A DNA stretch of 64,000 bases from Anaeramoeba flamelloides (lineage: Eukaryota; Metamonada; Anaeramoebidae), in the NCBI GenBank assembly GCA_027625915.1, contig JANTQA010000070.1, forward strand, positions 6,329,001-6,393,000, in the 5' to 3' direction. How positions within the stretch are numbered: the stretch's first letter is position 1; each line of letters begins with the position of its first letter. A program made the position numbers and the translations under genes. Under the pieces are notes generated by a model. The model was given only the letters and a program-made list of their open reading frames with translations. It did no database searches and was not told where the DNA came from. Below, one piece after another: positions 60,981-64,000 of this stretch.

Positions 60981-61847
60981 TAATTAAGAAATCAAATAAA
61001 GAATTATTATATTAAAATATATTTATGTTATGGTCAATAAATTAATTTATAAAATTAAAAAAATTAATTTTAAAAAATACTATAAATTAATAAATCAAAT
61101 TAAGGTTGTAAGTGAAAATCATCAAAAATATTGGAAATTAATAAATAAAATTAGAAATTATTCAATAAAAATTATTGTAAATAATAAAAATTTAGAAATT
61201 ATTTACTTCAATTAAAGTAAATGCATTATAGGAGAAAACATGAAATAAATTTAATAAAATTAATCAGAGATTATTATTTTAAACAATTTGAAGATTTAAA
61301 AGTAATAGATATAATGAAAATTTTTCACTGAGAAAATATTTATGATTTGATAAAATATCAAAATAATAAATCAGTGAAAAATTTTGATAATAAACAATTT
61401 TTATCAATTAGACCAAAAAAAAGAAGAATAAAAGGCATATCTTCTTATTTTAAAATTTGTTCAAAAAAATACTTTTACACAGGATTAAATATTCGAATGA
61501 AGAAATCATTAATTTTATTATAGAAATGTTTTATTATTTCGCAAAGCTGATGATGAAGGAATTCTTTTAAAGTATATTTCAATTCCAATCAATAATATTT
61601 TAGAGAGATTTGTATTAAAAATTTTTTATATAGGAATTGAAGATTCTTGGAATCTAGTTTCAGATTCTAAATTATGTTGTTTAAAAAAATTAGATTAGAT
61701 ACAAGTATGGTTGTTCTAAATTTAGCAGTATTGTATTTATTATTCAAACTAAAAAAAAAACACACATAAAAAAATATAAAAATTAGGATTTTTTTTTTCG
61801 ACAATTTTTTTTAAATTTTTTTTGATACTATTAAACATCCATCAGTT

Positions 61848-62034
61848 CTACTTTTAAGACAGAAACTATCAAAATAATTTAAGACACAAAAAATCTCAAA
61901 TTCAGACACCTTTTTTGGAATTTTTTTTTTACACAAATTATTTAACTAGAGTAGGACTTTTATACTATAATTTGAAATTTTATTTGTGCCTTAAATCTCG
62001 TTGAAAGTTTGTGCCTAAAAAGTGAAACTGACTG
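61848..62034. mobile_element. Family-C mariner-like MITE, copy 3
   Basis: The right half is well preserved (GTGCCTAAAAAGTGAAACTG then ACTG, followed by TA). The left end is eroded (ATCAGTTCTACTTTTAAGAC). Inserted into LINE copy 2 just before the GVYQGDPVS block. More diverged than the other two copies. Confidence 0.75.
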
Positions 62035-63244
62035 TATAAAAAAGAAGTAATAGGAGTCTATCAAGGAGATCCTGTTTCTCTGTTAATGTTTGGTTATTTT
62101 GGCCCTTTTTTAATTGAAGAAATTAAATATTTGATCCAATATGTTCTAATGTTTCCAGATGACTTAATTTTGATAAATGGAAGTGTCTGTATCAGAAATT
62201 GACAAAAAAATGAAAATAATTTTTAAAATTATTCAAGTATATGTAATGAATCTAAATATTGATATAACCATAAAATCAAACCAATTATCAGTAATAAAAT
62301 ATTAAGGAATTATTCTCTAAGAAAAAGAGAAATATTTGCAAAAAAACTTCTAAAAAAGTTAAAAATAGATTCAAAAAAATAAAGATGATTTTTCAGACAA
62401 CAAAAATTAGCAAATGGGGTAAAATTACAAATGTATAAATTAATAGATATTAGTCAATTATTTTATTGGATTACTTAATTTTTAATCTAACTCAAAAAGA
62501 TTTCAACTCATGATGGTGTTAGGATAAATAAAAAAGTCATAAAATTTTTAAACTAAATCTACATTTTTTAAGGATAATCTATGAAACTGAAGAAAAAATT
62601 GATCAAGTCTGAATTTTAATATATAAAAGAAGATAGAAACTAAAAAAGAAGTTAGAAATATTGAGTATTGGTCTTATATCCAAAAATTTAAAATTTTCAA
62701 AAACAAGATAAAGACAATATTAATTGGAAAGCAGAAAACTTAAAATTATTAGAACTAAATCTAAAGCAATTTAGAGAAAGTTTGATAATAAATTGTTATG
62801 GATGGAAATTTCAAGAATATTTAAAAATTATTAGAGATATTAAAAATATTAATTAAAAAAAAAACTAATGACAAATTATATATAAAATCGAAGGGCTCTA
62901 CTTCCATTCTAAAATTATTAAATCTCAAAAATTATTATAATTTATATTCTCAAGTTTACGATAAGAAGCAAATAAAAACAAAACCTTACAAGTTATGTAA
63001 AAAAATTTTCAACTTAGAAATTGATTGAAGATATCGATCAATTTTTATAGATTTACCCATTCTATGAAAAAATCAAAAAAGTTGGATCATGGAATTAATC
63101 CAAATAAACAAAAATAATAACAATAATATCTTGTATATTATTCAAAATAAATACATATTATTTTTTCTTTGGTTTATGATATAGAAAATCATGATTCTTT
63201 ATTGATTTAATTTCTAAAACAAAAATTCAAGAAATTAGGGAAGT

Positions 63245-64000
63245 ACCATCAATTGCCTTAGAGCGCATAAGTATTTTTTTATTTTTTGAAATGAAAAGTA
63301 AATTTAATAAATTTTCTTTTCATTTCAATAAGTAAAAAAAGCCTAAACCTGTTTTCCCAGAATCCAAAAGAATATACCAAAATCTAGGTTTTTGCTCAAT
63401 TCTTTTAAATTCTGGAAAACCTAACGTCAAGTGTCAATGTTTTCTTGATGTCTTCTGTTTTATTTTTGAAGTTTTCTAGGTTTTTTTTGAGGTCTTCTAT
63501 TTTATTTGTGAATTGTTCTAGGTTTTATTGAGGTTTTCTATTTTATTTCAAAAATATATTGATTTTCGTTAGGTTTTTTTTACTTTAGAAATAAACAGAA
63601 AATTTATTAAAATTTTCGGTTTATTTCTAAAAGTAAAAAAAAACTAACAAAAATCAATCGATTTTCCAAATTAACAAAAAACTCAAGAAAACCTAATGGC
63701 GGTTTTTATTAAATATCAGAAATATAACTGAAAATTAAATAAATTTTGGTTTTATTTCTCAAATTAAAAAAAACCTATCAACCATAAGAGGAAATTAATT
63801 TCTTCACTTCAAAATAACAAAAAAAAATCCGGTTATTATAGATTCATAATCATTAAAAAGTGAATTATTAATCAGATTTAAATATTATTTGTTCTTGAAT
63901 ACAAAAGGATATATTTTTTTTTCCAATTTATTATTTTAGGTGAGTAACAATTTTTGAAATGGGGTTTATTTGAACTTTTTCTTATAATTTACATCTGGAT
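63245..64000 (+). repeat. Third element E fragment with block D, running off the window
   Basis: 63245-63785 is a D block (CTGTTTTCCCAGAATCCAAA, GATTTTCGTTAGGTTTTTTT, AACTCAAGAAAACCTAATGG). It is followed by AAGAGGAAATTAATTTCTTC and ATTCATAATCATT, matching the start of the conserved right part of E copy 2 (57570-57660). The rest lies beyond the window end. Confidence 0.55.

Larger units (their letters stand above)
60400..63180 (+). mobile_element. Decayed non-LTR retrotransposon (LINE), copy 2: endonuclease to C-terminal region
   Basis: 60415-60663 encodes the end of an APE-type endonuclease (FVVIGGDFN, then NNIDFLLTNNQ; the usual SDH-x-P-I site reads SENNPIR). 61030-61215 is the linker before the reverse transcriptase (KYWKLINKIRN). 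62045-62190 has reverse-transcriptase motifs GVYQGDPVS and MFPDDLILI, where FPDD replaces the usual [YF]ADD-type site. Sequence to about 63180 resembles the C-terminal region of copy 1. Many stops and frame changes are present, so it is dead. Two family-C MITEs interrupt it (60782-60980 and about 61848-62034). Together with copy 1 it shows the element had both an endonuclease and a reverse transcriptase. Confidence 0.75.

Overview
The window is nuclear DNA of a microbial eukaryote: very A+T-rich, with GT-AG introns, standard stop codons (TAA, TGA) and single-copy genes with clear eukaryotic homologues. The mix of an RCC1/BTB protein, Asn/Lys-rich tails, signalling kinases and long homopolymers suggests an amoeboid protist, with Anaeramoeba-like metamonads as my best guess. 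That guess is inference from protein style, not proven. No rRNA, tRNA, CRISPR array, prokaryotic operon or recognisable LTR/viral element was seen.

Six host genes can be supported. In order: a Borealin/Nbl1-like chromosomal-passenger subunit (+, 2470-3305, 2 exons); an RCC1-repeat protein with two BTB domains (-, 6733-8871); a small PAK/STE20 kinase with a CRIB domain (+, 12413-22742, 7 exons); an AGC-family kinase with an N-terminal PH-like domain (+, 29035-42162, 6 exons); an AAAP/SLC38-type amino-acid transporter (-, 47000-48577); and the trafficking protein WDR11 (-, 50730-58760, 3 exons). For the four spliced genes I rebuilt the exons by hand. Phases are consistent at every junction and each spliced frame is open from ATG to stop, giving predicted proteins of 220, 401, 611 and 1232 residues.

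Introns fall into two size classes, about 115-350 bp and about 2-5 kb. Most of the long ones carry dispersed repeats. Recurring families: A and B, elements with TAAACT...TTTCAGTCAAAG inverted termini; C, a ~199-bp mariner-like MITE with TA target duplications, found nested in other elements; D, a palindromic block; E, an unclassified element of 2 kb or more with two long copies in inverted orientation inside two genes; F, a ~570-bp element sharing its 3' end with a LINE; G, a ~500-bp dispersed repeat; H, a foldback element. Two decayed non-LTR retrotransposons lie at 24030-25985 and about 60400-63180. A nearly perfect 74-bp-arm hairpin lies in an intron of the AGC kinase gene.

The host genes are unrelated housekeeping and signalling genes (chromosome segregation, Rho/Rac-type signalling, phospholipid/AGC signalling, amino-acid transport, trans-Golgi trafficking). 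I see no operon or gene-cluster logic. The most unusual content is the intron-resident repeat landscape. The long introns and the late ATG in WDR11 would also be easy to mis-annotate.
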